64,000 nucleotides of DNA from Glandiceps talaboti. Its lineage: Eukaryota > Hemichordata > Enteropneusta > Spengelidae. The DNA lies in the NCBI RefSeq assembly GCF_964340395.1, contig NC_135557.1:8803960-8867959 (forward strand), in the 5' to 3' direction. The number at the start of each line of letters is the position of its first letter. The stretch's first letter is position 1. This document shows positions 14,235 through 58,789 of the stretch, piece after piece. Under the pieces are notes generated by a model. That model did no database searches and was not told the origin of the DNA. It was given only the letters and a program-made list of their open reading frames with translations. The position numbers and the translations under genes are program-made.

Positions 14235-14437
14235 ATGAACTAAAAATGTGCACAGACATACAGTAAAAACAGTAAAACTGTAGGAAGTGTCTGACCCTGT
14301 TTTTTCTCCAGCCAGTTCTCTTTAAATTCGTATGTAACCGTGTCTTCTTTAACTGCATATTCGTCCGTACTTTGTTTGTCGCCAATGGCAAGTGCTTGCA
14401 AATCAACCTGAACAGTTATAACTGCGAGCAATAACAA

Positions 14438-15934
<1,497 letters not shown>

Positions 15935-17097
15935 CGATTTCAAATTTTAGCAGATAGTCCTTTTCTGCTAATGTTAAATTTAACGTGTATTCAACTAAAC
16001 CCCCGTTCGTTACTTTCATTGCTATGCTGTACAAGAAGAATGCCAACTAAACGTATTATCTAAGTGAATAACTAGCCAGGTTAAACATCAATAGAAGGGA
16101 ATTAGATGTACTGAGCTGGAGTTCTAGCAAAGAAAATTTAGGTTCCTGTTTTGTTTGTAAAAATATGAGTAAACCAACAGAAATTCTGATAGTAAAAGCA
16201 CCTCTGATAAAATAGTCAATAATGTAATCTAACAGAAAAGGCCACGATGTGGCTTATTAGATACATTTAAACGTTGTGAATCCTGAAAAACAAATCAAAT
16301 TTTCCAGTATTGATTGATGCTGGATACACTGATAATTAAGAAAATGGATAAAGTTGTACAGACCTTGTGTTCTGTTTACTCAAAGATATCCTACTATACT
16401 TAATTATAGACCTGACTCTACAAATGTAAAAGGAACTCTGATTCAATTGGAAAATGCAGTAATTGCTTCTATTGACGATGGGTTTTAGGCGAATGACATC
16501 AAATGTAATATAGAGTCCCTATATTGGAAAGGGGAATTGGTAATACTGATTCTGAATTGAGCTAATAGAACAACATTCATCGGGACATATATTTCGGTAA
16601 CTATTTATAGCCCAAGACAGTATTGTGGAAGAATGTTCAAGTTGTTGTATGAGAACGGTTTAAAGACTGGCGGTGTCTTTAGCATGCATGGCATAAACGT
16701 TAGCCCTTCTCATCACATTGTCTTGATACTGTTACAATATCATTTCCTCTAGTATTACGAGAAAGGGTAACCTGTTCTTCAGCATAATAAATTGAATTAT
16801 CCTTTACATCGGTATTCATTAACCTAGCAAATAGAGTCAAATGAGTTGAAAGTGAATGTTTATCACTGACCAAACATTGATTGTAGCAATTGGCGTCTCC
16901 ATACTAAGTGAATACGTTCAATGCCTAGTTTGAACATGTTCTATTCTCAGACCTTCTAATGTATAGGAATATAAAAACACCTTTAAATAGCTGCATTTGA
17001 CACTTCTGTGGTTTGCCTTATAATCAACAACACTGGTTTTCACTCAGTCATTTATTATTTCTCTAATATGCAATATATACAAGAAATTAAATTACAC
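15935..17097. other. Non-coding stretch, nothing recognised
   Basis: AT-rich, with no open frame of useful length and no recognised repeat. Confidence 0.5.
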
Positions 17098-17346
17098 TAC
17101 ATTAGAATACATTACATTACATTACATTACATTACATTACATTACATTACGTGCCATGCCATTACATAATATTACATAAAATGACCTGACATGTCATGAC
17201 ATTAATTACATTACATGACATTAATTACATTACATTGCATTACATTAATTACAATTGTATTACATTACAGTAATTACAATTGTATTACATTACATTACAT
17301 TACATTACTTACAATTACATTACATTACATTACATTACATTACATT
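17098..17346. repeat. (ATTAC)n pentanucleotide repeat
   Basis: About 250 bases of ATTAC units with interruptions such as ATTAATTACA and CATGACATT. Confidence 0.92.
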
Positions 17347-17791
17347 TCATTACATACTCACTAATGGAAGCATATGATTGGTCCGAAGCGTCTTATACAC
17401 GTCTGTAGATGTCAAGCATTATATTATGGTTCAATGATAAACACTGACTTGTAACTTTATAAAGGTGTTTGTTTATTGATGATGTATATGTGATAATTGG
17501 TCTTCGAGATCATAAAGTGTATTATAGACTATCAATTACATATTACACCGAGAAATATAGTAACATGTACATGTACTGTTAGATTTGCAATTTGTGAAAT
17601 GTTACAATTGTAGGTGATGTTTAGTTATTTCATGGAGGTTAGCACCGGCAATAAATAACAAAAGTAAATGGTTCTGTGTTATTTTATGGCCATCTTGGTC
17701 AGACTAGAATCTGAAATCTATAGATGTCATTACTATTTCAATCAAGGCAGGCAAACAGACATTTTAAAAAGACTTGACAGTTCTGCCTACA
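17347..17791. other. Non-coding stretch, nothing recognised
   Basis: No feature supported. Confidence 0.45.
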
Positions 17792-17795
17792 TACA

Positions 17796-17832
<37 letters not shown>

Positions 17833-17920
17833 TTAATCAATCAATCAATATATCATTCATGTACATTAATCCCCCAATTTACAGATACAAAAACAAAGGT
17901 ACACGAATGCATGCACAGAA

Positions 17921-17961
<41 letters not shown>

Positions 17962-18008
17962 CACACACACACACACACATACATACATACATACATACAT
18001 ACATACAC
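17792..18008. repeat. Cluster of (TTAC), (ACAG), (AC), (ACAT) microsatellites
   Basis: TTAC units at about 17797-17830, ACAG at about 17920-17960, AC at about 17960-17979, and ACAT at about 17979-18006. The open frame of 121 residues over them is an artefact. Confidence 0.92.
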
Positions 18009-18506
18009 AGTTCTGATCCAACATTACTTTTAAATTATTGCAATCAAACTGCATCGTCTATAGATCTTGAACAAGGAGAAAAGATAAAAGGTTCAATTAA
18101 TGTTCAGAGAAGTGCACAGATGTAGACTAGTTGCTAATCGCGAAGAGTTGCCCATTGAATTATACACACTGTATGTCACAATCTAAAACATAACTATTCA
18201 ATTCCACAGATGATTTACTCATTGTTGGGATTCGTCTTTCTGTCGAAGGAAATCATTTGTATTTTAACTTAGAAGTCATATACATAGTTGTCAATTATTG
18301 AAGATGTATAGTGGAAAATGCATTAATGTCACAGGGGTGTTCTGTAGGTACACGTCGTCGTTGCCAATTGTAATAACTCGTCCTATTCATGTACAAACAA
18401 GATTACGAAATACGACTCACAAAGGCGCAATTAATTTGGAGACATACTAAACTTGATTTATTGCATGTTTGATTATATTATAGAAAGTTGTTAATCTAAA
18501 ACAGAG

Positions 18507-18670
18507 CGTCATCTAGCGTGACGTAAATCTTACTAAACATTGCTACATTCTATCGTCTGTAGCGACAAATAGGATACTGACATTGCTAACATGTATCGTC
18601 TGGTGCGACTAATCTTTCCCTGACATTGCTGCAGTTTATCGTCTGGCGTGACAAACAAGTTACTGACACT
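18507..18670. repeat. 43-bp tandem repeat (CGTCTGG...GACAAA)
   Basis: CGTCTG starts at 18554, 18597 and 18639, spacings of 43 and 42 bases, after a first degenerate unit at about 18508. Each unit has CGTCTGG-GCGACAAA, then TACTGACATTGCT. The same unit with the same spacing occurs at 41045-41130 inside a foldback element, so the two places share a repeat source. Confidence 0.8.
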
Positions 18671-21284
18671 CTAGATTTTGTTTGTGCTAGTTACCTTTTG
18701 AATGACCCACACTCCTGAAGAGATTAAAAGTAACAATTGTACATAAAAAGTTTGGATAAAATTTATCAATTTTAGTACATTTTTTTTTCTGGCAGTATGA
18801 CGGTTTGCTTCATGTTGCATAATTTCTATAATATATGTGGAACATTTGTGGTTCTATAAATCAGTTTGACTTTGCAAGTTTCATAAAATGAAGAATTGTT
18901 TCCTAACGTTTAAAGCTCCTATGTCCAAAAAAGGGAAATATTTGGTTCCTTTTTGTATACAATGATTAGTTTTAAATATACCCACACAGAAAGGATTCAA
19001 AAAATATCTGGGGGCAATAATCCAAACTTGTAGGGCCAACAGAACATATAACGATCGAAAGTGTAGTGACCATTACATAATCAGCAATATGGCGTCTCAG
19101 TCTGTCTTGATCGTTGCATTCAGATGTATATAAGCATAAATCTAGGATGGCAGTTTATGCATAATAGTTAATTATGTAAATTTATTCAAAGTATTACACA
19201 AGCACTTCTGAAATGGCCACACAGCGAAAATGAACACAAGTCCGAATGGAGCGACATATTCATGTTTTTGAAGATTTTCAAACGACATGAACGCTTGACT
19301 AGTATCGAGTGCACAAGTCCAATGCAAAAAATGAATAAAATCAAATGTATGTATATGTATTACAGGTAACCACAAATATGTTAATGTAAAATTGCCTTCT
19401 TAGAGTGCCACAACCTGGATTTGTAATTTTTTTATTTTTACTATATAATATCAAGCTATATGGCGTGGACATATTTCAACATGTATAGTTTGTCTGCAGT
19501 CCTATAATGCCAATGACGATTTCAGGGTGCATGCTATTTTCAAGCCATTCATACAGTTTACCTAAATGTGACGTTGCAACTCTCGCGTTACTAAGCTTAC
19601 AGGTCAGAGGTCGTCCGTTAGTACGTATGACCGGATGAAGTACTTGTTGTTTTATTACCAATATTGGCAAATTCAACGCATCGCATCGCGATTACCACGT
19701 AAGCTAGCTGTCACCCCTCCCAAGGTCGGACTATCACAATGAATTGACTAATTTGCATAATGCCCGAATTCACTTGAGTGGGAAACCACTTTCGTAAATC
19801 ATATAAATTGGGGTTAGAAACAAGGTTTTGTTTGAGAGTCCCTAGTTTAACTATTTACTTGCAGAGTGGCCCTTATGCACGCATGCGTATATCGGAGAAC
19901 TGCGCCATGTCTTTAAAATGAATACAATAATAGGCAATACGTCATAGGAAACTAGAAGAATGCAGAAATAGCCCAAAGACCTGCTATATTCTTCTGTGAC
20001 GACATACTTGCTGTCAGTGTGGCGAATACATATACCGTTATTAGTGAGATATATATCTGTTTTATCTCGCTGCGGGTACTGTTGAGATTAATTACACACA
20101 GCGTCAGACTGAAGATTGCTGCATGCAGTGTATACTAAGGAGACTTAAAACCTAGGGGTTCTTTATAACAATTAAGCTGTTATTTATTATTCACTGTAGA
20201 CTTCTTCTAAAAGTTCAAGCAAACATAAAAGAGTAAGTGTCTTGCTTATTAATGATGCAATGTATCTGCTGCCTAGCTACTAAACAATCAAACAGGACTA
20301 CCTTGTCTCAATCGTCTCATATATTGGCATTAGATAAACCACTCATTCTGACTCACATTAGTTAAATTGTGGTTGACTCTATATATCATACAATACCACT
20401 GCTTGTGTGCAAAGTTATCTCGTCATACATACTACTATGGAAACCAAGCTATAGGCAAACTGAGGAGCGAGATCAATAGTACAATCACAGACAATGTAGT
20501 GTCCGTGGTTCAATGTAGTAATAAGAGAATTCTTTTAGACCATTTTAGTTCTTATCCGACAAAAATGAATTTCAAATGGATTATGTTTTGTGCCCCTAAG
20601 TACAATATTTCTAATTAAAATGTCAAATCGAGAAATGGAAGAATGTTCGCTATGATATGACCATCTTTCAGTATATGATGATCATCTTAACTGAATATTC
20701 GCACTTTTTAAAAATGTTGTTATTGTTGTTGTTGTTGTTGTTATTGTTGTAAGCCTTTTACAATCATCATTGAAGAGCTAAAAAAAGAGCATTTTTACTC
20801 ACTACATTGTGGCTTTTTATTCATAGTACTAAATATTACTACATACTGATTGTACTCTCTGAAATAATTATCAGTTTTGGCCAAATTAGTTGGGACAGGG
20901 GTGTCTGAGGCCTGTATAAAGAATTTGATTTTTTTATCCTACATTGGGCTATTGAGCACGCCCCTAAAACCATTGTTGTTGCATAAGGTAGTTACCTTAG
21001 TAGGAGATAGTCTTGGTTATGTGGATATAATCACCATGTAATCAAGATAGTGCTATCACTTAGGTTGAATTTTGATTGTGAAGCCACGTGGGAAGAATCG
21101 GAGACACCACCCTACTGTGAGTGTATTTAATATTAACGTTCATTGATAGCTTACGTCAAAATGTTGCAATGATAATCTCAGTTCCAGTCTATCTTAGTTT
21201 GTCTATAGTTTGATTTCAATATTGGTAATTGTAACTAGGGAATGCATGGCCGACGTAGCTTTATTAATAAATAATATCGGCCAA
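18671..21284. other. Non-coding stretch with a small (TTG)n tract
   Basis: No exon or RNA gene recognised. A (TTG)n run lies near 20717-20751. Open frames at 19172, 19476 and 20367 are short and show no domain. Confidence 0.45.
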
Positions 21285-21398
21285 TATTAGTAATAGTGAA
21301 GTTACCTTATTGAACTCTCGTTTTTGAAGCGAATAAGTTAGCTACATAGTCGCTTCAAAAACTAGATTCCAATAAGGTAACTTAGCTATTACTAATAT
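21285..21398. mobile_element. Hairpin MITE, about 114 bp
   Basis: Inverted repeat: the left arm reads ATATTAGTAATAGTGAAGTT, then ACCTTATTGAA and TTTTTGAAGCGA. The right arm is its near-perfect complement, ending GTAACTTAGCTATTACTAATAT. The loop is about 20 bases (ATAAGTTAGCTACATAG). Nearly the whole element would fold as one stem. Confidence 0.8.
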
Positions 21399-22494
21399 AA
21401 CAAATATAGTCAAGTATCAATTTCTATTATACTATCAGTCAGTATGTTTCAAATTTGTTATATATAACACGGATTTGATTAATATTCACATATGGCTTAA
21501 ATGAATTAGATAAATGAGTAAGCATTTCCCCATTTTGTATGAGAAAAGCGGATCTCAAGATCTATTCCCTCCCCAAGGGAGTTTTTAGTTAGTGATTTAC
21601 GAATATCACTAATGAATGAGAGCATTAATTTGAATCACGAATGGTGATTTATTTCGTGGTTTGTATATAAAGGATAAAGTATGATATCCTGTTGCGTACA
21701 CAGATGGAAAGTAGTGAGCTTAACCCTAACTATATAAGCCTTGCCCTACCCAGCCCTAACCACATTGAAACTAGTAGTACACAATTACCCACAATTGTTG
21801 CACTGGGGTTTGATATGGCTAGATCCTTGTTTTAATAACATACAGTAAAATACTATGGAGTTTATTTACGAAAGGTCATACTGAACGCTTTAATTGACTT
21901 TTTTGAAAGTGAACATAATAATTACGAAAAAACTAAATTCCATAGAAGCTATTCCCATATAAATCACCATTAAGTGCTATAACTAATATCCTTTAATTCA
22001 ACACCTCCCCCACCCCCCAATAAATATCTTTAAAGTTCGTGTATCACTTCGCGAGGTTATCGACAAAAAATAAATTGAGTACGTGCAATGTTGATGAAGA
22101 GATAACATAACCGTTTTTGAATAGATTAAACCACATGGACAAGTTCGACACTACTTATTCACTTCAAATCATAATCTTTCACATTTATGACAAGCAGTGT
22201 GAATTGTACAATCTGAATAGAAATGACTGAAAACCGTTAACGTGGGCGCTTGACCCTTATTGCTGAAATGATGTACTTTTACAGTCCATTGCACACTTAC
22301 GAATTCAATGACCTCGTGTCTGAGCACTCAATAAAACGCAATATATTTCATGTATGATTTTATCGTTTGGTTGATATGACTGCCACATAGTATTTTAATC
22401 AGTTTTATCACGATACTACATTTAGATACATTAGAAACAAATTTCACATCTACAAACACGTGTACTTCACTTCATATTATACCACAAGCCAAGT
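21399..22494. other. Non-coding stretch, nothing recognised
   Basis: No supported feature. Confidence 0.45.
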
Positions 22495-22800
22495 TATTGG
22501 CTTTGAACAGAAAATATGGATTCTATACTCTGGTCGTTCTACGTCACACAACAACTTGTGACTACGCCATTGGTATTGTGGTGCTCGAAATATGAATCAA
22601 AGCGTTTCATTCTTTCTCTCTATTTTTCATAAATTATGCTTGTGCAGGTATTATTTCCCAATGTTTTACTTCAGCCAGCAGGAAAACATTCGTTTGTCAC
22701 TACTCGTCTAGCTACTCGTAGTAACAAGGTCTCCTTGTAGGACTTGGCACCTTGGGATAATGAAGAAAAATAGTGGGGGGAAGTATCTGAATATCTTGCA
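22495..22800 (+). mobile_element. Interspersed repeat family C, copy 1
   Basis: Shares ordered blocks with 52384-52730 and 62125-62410: CAAGCCAAGTT, CTGGTCGTTCTACGTCAC, TGCTCGAAATATGA, CACTACTCGTCTAGC, and AACGAAGAAAAATA-TG-GG near the end. There is no coding capacity and the ends are not defined. Confidence 0.65.
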
Positions 22801-22805
22801 CCTCA

Positions 22806-22881
<76 letters not shown>

Positions 22882-22919
22882 TTGTGTGTATGTGTGTATG
22901 TGTGTGTATGTGTGTGTGT
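22806..22919. repeat. (AT)n followed by (GT)n microsatellite
   Basis: About 75 bases of AT, then TGTGTATG units. Confidence 0.95.
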
Positions 22920-23876
22920 AACTTCATATGATTCAATATCTGTTTCTTCTCTTTTTTATATCATACCGTTTCCCACACCATCCATTTTATATTCTATTAC
23001 TTTAGGTATGTAAAGTAAAGGACTTACGATTCTGTTAAAGGGGCACAAGCTGACTGTAAAAAAAAATAGGATTTATTTGTATCTGCATTTTAAATCGTAC
23101 TCACAGTATACTACTCACTAACGTATACTTAGCCACCATTTTGCAATTGACTGAATCAAAACCTGGTACCAAGCTATATAAACGATCCGATGACGCAATT
23201 GATTATACTAATTGAAAAATGAACAGGAACTCCCTGCAATGTAATCAACAGTTCCAATAATTAATACCAGAACACACAGTTTAATGTCATAGATGCATGC
23301 AGCGCAATTAACATTATACTAGAATAGGTCTATCGAAGTTTTTATAAATTTTTTCCCCTTGAGTCAGAATCTTATAAACTCAGTTTGTGCCACTTTAATA
23401 TAGAATAGATATTATCATTTCATTATCATAAATAATTTTGATTGGGTTGAAAAGAGTCGTAATATGTAACATTTAACATTTTCAGCTTTTTTTTATTGCA
23501 TTTGATATATGACGCAGTAAATGTAACAGGCTTCATATTTAATAATTGACTACTATGACAATGTGTAGTCGTTATACTGATGTCACTTTTGTTGCCGAGC
23601 AAATTTAAAACACGGGTAATATAAAAACCATTGCAACAATTTCACTTTACAAGACAGGTCTACAATCGCCTCGTGTCACCAACATAAAAACTTGATAGAC
23701 TTGCTATATACGGCAACTGTAAAACTGACTTCTACTTCGAATATTATATATTTTGAAATAATTTTTTTCAGAATGTTTTATGATAAATCATAAAACTGTG
23801 AAAGACTCGTTATATAAGTAGAACTGTGGCCCCTACTTCTAATTTTGGATTTTAAACGCTACATTATTGCAAATCT
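22920..23876. other. Non-coding stretch, nothing recognised
   Basis: No supported feature. Confidence 0.45.
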
Positions 23877-23992
23877 TATGGACAGACAGACGGACGGACA
23901 GACGGACGGACGGAAGAACGGACGAACGAATAGATCTAGACAGACAGACAGACAGACATAGGCAGACAGGCAGGCAGACACACAGACTAACA

Positions 23993-24041
<49 letters not shown>

Positions 24042-24088
24042 ACAGAAAAATGACAACCAAACAAACAAACAAACAAACAAACAAACAA
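23877..24088. repeat. (GACG)/(ACAG)/(AAAC) microsatellite series
   Basis: GACAGACG units, then GACG/GAAC, ACAG, GGCA, a second ACAG run, and finally AAAC. It is another array whose unit shifts stepwise. Confidence 0.93.
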
Positions 24089-25646
24089 AACCCACAACGT
24101 TTATTTAGAGTTTGGTCACAGGATGTAAGCCTCTATATTACACCATTTTCATAGTGCCACAAGCGTTGCAATATTTTAGCTAACCATTTGTTTCAACCCT
24201 CCAACGCATTCCAACGGTAATACCATTACATTTAAATTTTAATTAGGTGTAATTTTAAATACCATAATTTATTATCTTGCATGTAATGACTTGTAACTTT
24301 AACTGAATAATCTAATTAATTTAAGTGCACTGACCGACTATATTTGATGTAATCACGTTTTACTTAAGACAGTAATTGGTTTTTGACAAATTGATATTCT
24401 GTACACTAATTATTCCTGCTGACTTAATGGGTTTATTTGCAAAAAAAATAATGTCACTAATTCTAATTAATTCTGCATGTTTAATTTCCTCATATGGATA
24501 TTTGTGCCTTAGGGTCAGAAGGAAATCCTGGCCACGTGAGGAGCATGGAAAACGTTTATAGCCGATATGATATAGTTTACTGCATGTAGATTAAATATGA
24601 TGAAGAATGCATACGGAATTTCTTTTCATATGGGTATATAGCTTAGGTATGAGAGTATATTGCAAATAGTTGTATTTTAGGCATGATACGACATTTTGGC
24701 GTATATCTAGCCCACGCAAAAAGTAATATTCTAAAACTTGTCAGAAATACAGACTTTGCCCGTCTAACCGAGTTATAGTTACCTTGCACTACGTATACAT
24801 TGCTACATGTTGCCATGGTTTTCAGTGAGTTAATATAGGGCACACATATATTCATGACACTGAAATAGATGAGATTCCTGACTTGAATAACGAGATGAGT
24901 GAACATTTAGCGTTATAGATCTCTGTCCATATTTGTTACGTCTCTGTGAAACGGTTCTCTAGATTTTGATGTCACTAACATATCTCGATTTCCCGCGTTT
25001 CGACTTTAACGTGAACTGTCGTTTAATGGCAAAGATCCGTTTTTGGATGACATTAAGCATACTCTCGATTCTAAACATTGCAATATAGCTAATGTCTTCA
25101 CATTTGCTTGTAGTTTTTTATTCCATAAAACCTCTCCTCAATTCCTGTGAGTGGATTTTCTTTATTTCAATTCCGTTCTTTATTTTACAGCAAAGACGGT
25201 CTTCTCTACTTTACCTTACCAACAAAGCCAATGTCATTAATTTTTACCAATATTTAGTTAATAGGCTTGCTATTACCGTGATCGTGCCATTAGTGAATCA
25301 CCTTTGCTATAAGCAACCAGGGGCTGCTTTATCCACCAGAGACACAATGTTATTACCTGCCGCTTTCCATAACACCCAACTCAGTCAACAGCGTTAGCAA
25401 AAAAAAAAACCTTAACAAAATACCAATTTCCGTTCGCACGGACAACATTCAAAAATAGCGAGATAAGGAGAAGACATCAGGGTGAATATGTATATTCTGG
25501 GGGGTATTTTCGTGTTACAACTTACATGAGCAGGAACTCAAATAATAACAGTGGGACACTCTAATGGATTTAGGTCAAAAGACGAGATAATACTAAGACA
25601 TATATCTCCATACTATTGCAGCGATGAATGTTGATACGTAAGCAGA
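24089..25646. other. 5' flank of the large plus-strand gene
   Basis: No coding exon recognised. TATTGCAG ends at 25621 and could be the 3' splice site of a 5' untranslated exon. A five-codon upstream ORF (ATG at 25624, stop at 25639-25641) precedes the proposed start. I cannot place a transcription start. Confidence 0.35.
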
Positions 25647-55089
<29,443 letters not shown>

Positions 55090-55869
55090 AACATTATTTA
55101 GACGGTGGCTTGTCCCCAAATACTGTAAATATTGCACTGTTATTTATACCCCGGAAGGCAGGAAGACCAAAACTGGTGTAGCCGCCACCACTACTCACAT
55201 CTGAACTCGGGATAACTATTGCTGGCTGAATTTGAAAAGAATTATGCAGGGCAGACATCAATGTAGAAGTATTCAGAGCAGCTTCTATAGGACACGTCCT
55301 CTGTACGAATATATACATGGATAGATTGGTACGATTATCCTGTCTATAATGCATCGTGTTCTTAACTCATAACGACTGTTTCGATGATTTATCAAACGAG
55401 ATAACGGTGATATGGCGACATCTACCACAGTAAAGGAGAAAGCCTCTTTTGGCCATATTCAAATAATGACCTATATGTTATACGTACAGGAAAATGATTT
55501 CTAATACGTGTGATTAGGTATTAATTACAGCATGTGACGATATAGGTTCAGTGTTCATGATGTTGACGTCCATCAATATTTTAGAGCGGGATAAATATAA
55601 AATATGGGCAGAAACAACATCCGAAATTAGGCGTTCAATTGTCATATGATTGGGGAATCCGGAGGTGTAAAATATATTTTGAATAGTTTATAGCAAATGG
55701 TGAACATTTTATTCTGTAAATGGTTACTTTAGTAGGTACTTTGAACTAAAGACAAACGTTACTCTATACATGAAACTAATGTACCATATATAATAGTATG
55801 AACAGCCATTGTTTTTATACAACCTTTTATATACATTAGTTCATAAGTTTGATGTTATGTTTAATTTAC

Positions 55870-55988
55870 GTATATGTGTGTGTATGTATGTGTGCGTGCG
55901 TGCGTGAATGCATGCATGCATGCATGAATGCATGCATGCATGTATGTATGTATGTATGTATGTATGTATGTATGTATGTATGTATGTA

Positions 55989-56019
<31 letters not shown>

Positions 56020-56052
56020 ATGTATGTATGTATGTATGTATGTATGTATGTA
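55870..56052. repeat. (ATGT)/(ATGC) microsatellite
   Basis: GTGC, GCAT and long ATGT runs with a central GT block. Confidence 0.95.
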
Positions 56053-56161
56053 TATATTAAATGCAGTGTTGGCCATAGCCAACAAGGTGGTGAATATAAA
56101 TATCCACCCCTCGAATGTCTAATTTGAATAATGATCTGAAGAAAAGTAATATTGCAGTGCA

Positions 56162-56178
56162 GGGGGGGGGGGGGGGGG
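56162..56178. repeat. Poly-G run of 17
   Basis: Seventeen G residues in a row, which could form quadruplex-like structure or cause sequencing error. Confidence 0.9.
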
Positions 56179-57651
56179 AGTTAAAATTCAGATATTGGTC
56201 CGAAACTTATTCCTGCAATTCAGATTGAATACAATCCTACCCATGTGATACATTGTTATGTAGTCAATGATATTTAACTTCACTATGTAATATATACACC
56301 ATATTGACAATTTCTTTAGAAAACTAAGAAAAGGTCAGTGATTTATATGAATATTGATGAATATTGAAATGATTCTAATTAACAGGGTACAACTGATCTC
56401 GAAATTGTAAAAAGTATTATATTTGCAGCAAGTTCATTATACTCAATTTTTCATAAATGTCACAAAAGATACATGGATTGTGTAGGAGTCCTGAATGTAG
56501 TGATGTTAGTGTAGTCGGTTTGGAATGTACAGGTTGAAGGGTCGAGCCTCGCTACTGCCATATCTTTCGGAATGTCTAAACCCGTTGAGGGCAGTATTTG
56601 AACCACGATTTTGCTTCCGCCGAAGTAAGATAAAGGTTTCAACGTGAATTATTTAATCATGTGTGCTTAGAGAGGCTGCAATTGATTGTACTCTTGTACC
56701 AGGGACATGACAAAGTATAATATATGGTCAGTGCGCTAATTTAAGTCTGTGCCAGGGGTTACAAATTATACAGTTTTTATGATCATGACATCCATTGTAA
56801 AAGTCACTTTATATATGTATATAACGGTTATATTATCATCTTGTTTATTTTTTTATAATATGAATTACCAAGTATTCATTCAGTACAATTGCTAATTGTT
56901 TTTTTTTCAATAAGGAGACAACACATCTATGATATTGATTGTCAAGTCAAGAAATGTCATCCATGTCATATCATTCCAGGTCCCGTCAGGTCAGGTCAGG
57001 TCAGGTCATGACTTGATCGGTATAAGCAGTAAATATATGCTCTTGCTATTTTCTTATAAATAGCAAGAGACATATGATGACAGTCGGGAATATCATTTTC
57101 ATTTGCTATTTAGCATTCTGACATTTTCTTTGTCATAGAATATATTAACTGTTTATCTTAATCAAAGTGATGAAACCTTCAATAAAAAGTAGAATGACAT
57201 TTTACCGAGACACTATTTAACATTAAGTGTATTTTTATCATATACATGCAGTTATGAATACAACAAACATTTCTTTCTTTCTTTCTTTTTTAACCTTGAA
57301 TGAGGTTTAACTGACGCCTTTCTTCATCTTTTACTTGTGTTTTAATAGGTTTGTCGCCAATGTTAAATTATGAGATTTTTCTAAGTACATCATAACGTTT
57401 GTATATAAAAAGAGATTGAGTCTTTGTTAATATTTACTGAGTTGTTTTAGGAGTAATGTTCTGTCAACTGTTTTTAAATTCTATTTTTAAATAAACGTCG
57501 TGCTTATACTTTGTGATTAGCTGGTCCTGTGTATTGGTTAAGCTATTGATATTTTCTTCTAAAGAACCACACAAGACTTCTCAATTTTATTACATCTGGG
57601 ACTTTAGACAGGAAGTTTGTTTTCTGGTGCTGTTCATTTGCTTTTTGATTA

Positions 57652-57840
<189 letters not shown>

Positions 57841-58445
57841 TTGGGATGGCTTGCGGGTGTGCTGTGTGGTTCTTTTGTTGGTTAACAAAACTATTGATCT
57901 ACACTGGCCGACTGATTGACTGACATACATAATTTATTTTAATATTAATATAACAAAAATATTTCTATTGGAGTCTTCAAATTTCGGAACGTACATGATA
58001 AACTACAAATGACATGGTACTTATCCGAACAGTACATTTTATGTGTACTATTTATACTCTAGTTTTCTATATTGTATCTATACAATCAAATAGCTAATGC
58101 ATTGAATTGTATTTCTAAGATTAAATGGGACAAAGACACCTAAACTTTCTTCAAATAATGATGGGGTTTTATTTATTTTTTTGGTCTTTATTATTAGAGT
58201 ATTAATTCTAAAGCTCATAGAGATGAAAAAAGAGCTATATAATGATTTGCTTAGCATTTGGTACATATTCTGTGTGTGATTAGCCGTCGCAATAAATTAG
58301 GCTTATGCATCAACCTGTCCTAATTTTATTCGCTTGTTGAATTATATTTGTCGCTGCAACGTTACATGTCTCACGATTAATATGCGTGTCTTCTTGATTT
58401 CACTTTCTCCGATAACTGTAACATTTTGCTTATTTTTGTTTGGCA

Positions 58446-58789
58446 TCAGTGTATTGGGGTGAAACCACGTTCTAAAAGTAATTGAGATACATTAATTCGG
58501 TTAAGTTCAATGGTAGCACCATGCTTTTTAACTAAAACATTGTATTCCCTCACTCTATCTCGGTTCGTATCTCTTTGGAAATGTCCATTCATGTCCTTTT
58601 CAACACACTCCATTCTCTTGTCAGTTATTGTTACATTCAGAAAGGTAAGGATTTTTTCAAGTTCAACAAACGTATTCTGTACTAAGTCTTCATAGTGGAC
58701 TACCAGTAGAGGGCGTTTGTATAGTTTTAACCAGTTTAATGTGATGTTGCTATACCAGTTTATCGTATCACTCAGTATCCTCTCAAACT
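58446..58789 (-). CDS. WSCD-like terminal exon
   Basis: The acceptor is TTTTTTTTTGCACAG, phase 1, 344 nt with the stop at 58448-58446. It encodes EFERILSDTINWYS, NWLKLYKRPLLVVHYEDLV, ELEKILTFLNV, a Cys-containing segment MECVEKDMNGHFQRD, and a short C-terminal end FTPIH. It follows the sulfotransferase C-terminal pattern. Confidence 0.92.

Noticed and set aside
14240-14437. Minus-strand frame with a hydrophobic start and charged body
   Set aside because: It has no ATG, no clear donor, no recognised domain, and it runs up against a MITE. It could be an orphan exon, but nothing supports it.
55094-55354. 86-residue minus frame just after the plus gene stop
   Set aside because: It is antisense to the expected 3' untranslated region and shows no domain or splice-site support.
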